A stretch of DNA of 14,460 bases. It comes from an uncultured Bacteroidota bacterium. Lineage in GTDB: Bacteria; Bacteroidota; Bacteroidia; Flavobacteriales; UA16. The stretch covers positions 1-14,460 of the forward strand of contig CACAUH010000032.1 in the NCBI GenBank assembly GCA_902535565.1. The letters are read 5' to 3'. The notes beneath the pieces were generated by a model. The model was not told the DNA's origin, searched no databases, and was given only the letters and a program-made list of their open reading frames with translations. The translations under genes and the position numbers were made by a program. Positions 14,460 to 14,460 of this stretch are shown here, piece after piece (within the stretch, counting starts at the first letter, position 1; each line of letters begins with the position of its first letter).

Positions 14460-14460
14460 G

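Larger units (their letters stand above)
10038..14460. repeat. Right arm of the inverted repeat, probable fold-back chimera
   Basis: This is the reverse complement of 1-4423 with no difference that I could find in the parts compared: both outer ends, the inner boundary and all encoded proteins. It begins in the middle of a pirin gene and in the middle of the sorting-domain gene, and it ends at the same rpsA base as the other arm. Lack of any divergence, a breakpoint inside two genes and coincidence with the window edge all favour an artefact of amplification or assembly. A very recent real inverted duplication would look the same in sequence alone. Confidence 0.95.

Noticed and set aside
1..14460. 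Linear plasmid or phage with long terminal inverted repeats
   Set aside because: The repeats contain truncated chromosomal housekeeping genes (rpsA cut at both ends) and there are no replication, terminal-protein, capsid or integrase genes. The inner border cuts two genes.
10038..14460. Second, functional pyr/rpsA locus as a genuine paralogue
   Set aside because: There is no divergence at all, even in the tandem repeats, and the arm begins and ends inside genes. It is listed as a mirror copy only.

Overview
The window looks like chromosomal housekeeping DNA from a member of the Bacteroidota, probably Flavobacteriales-like. The evidence is a six-domain ribosomal protein S1 of Bacteroidota type, a secreted protein with a C-terminal type IX secretion sorting domain, a Bacteroidota-type branched-chain aminotransferase, an outer-membrane barrel protein of DUF5723 style, promoter-like TAnnTTTG elements, and starts that mostly lack Shine-Dalgarno sequences. 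I cannot name a genus.

The dominant structure is a very large inverted repeat. Bases 1-4423 reappear reverse-complemented as 10038-14460 (base x pairs with base 14461-x), flanking a single-copy core at 4424-10037. The left arm carries rpsA (5' end cut by the window edge), pyrR, pyrB, a STAS-domain gene and the first 485 bp of the sorting-domain gene. The core completes that gene and continues with rnz, an orphan NarL/LuxR response regulator, ilvE, a DUF5723-like barrel gene, msrA and the start of a pirin gene. At 10037/10038 the pirin gene is cut before its metal-binding motif, and the sequence runs backwards through the sorting-domain gene, STAS, pyrB, pyrR and rpsA.

Both arms end on the same base, inside the same essential gene, exactly at the two window edges. 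The inner breakpoint interrupts two genes and sits in a GGT-rich microhomology. I therefore read the right arm as a probable fold-back chimera from amplification, library preparation or assembly, not as a second real locus. The genuine content is then 1 to about 10037. A real recent inverted duplication cannot be excluded from sequence alone.

Within the genuine part, pyrR and pyrB overlap by 8 bp and act in pyrimidine synthesis and salvage. STAS, the sorting-domain gene and rnz follow with gaps of 10 and 5 bp and probably share a transcript. The response regulator stands alone behind a perfect 13-bp dyad. ilvE, the barrel gene and msrA form a tight group behind the best promoter in the window (TATTTTTG at 6438-6445). 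I found no convincing new multi-gene system, CRISPR array, RNA gene or mobile element. The main points of interest are the inverted structure, the S1 tail repeats, and the promoter and dyad motifs.
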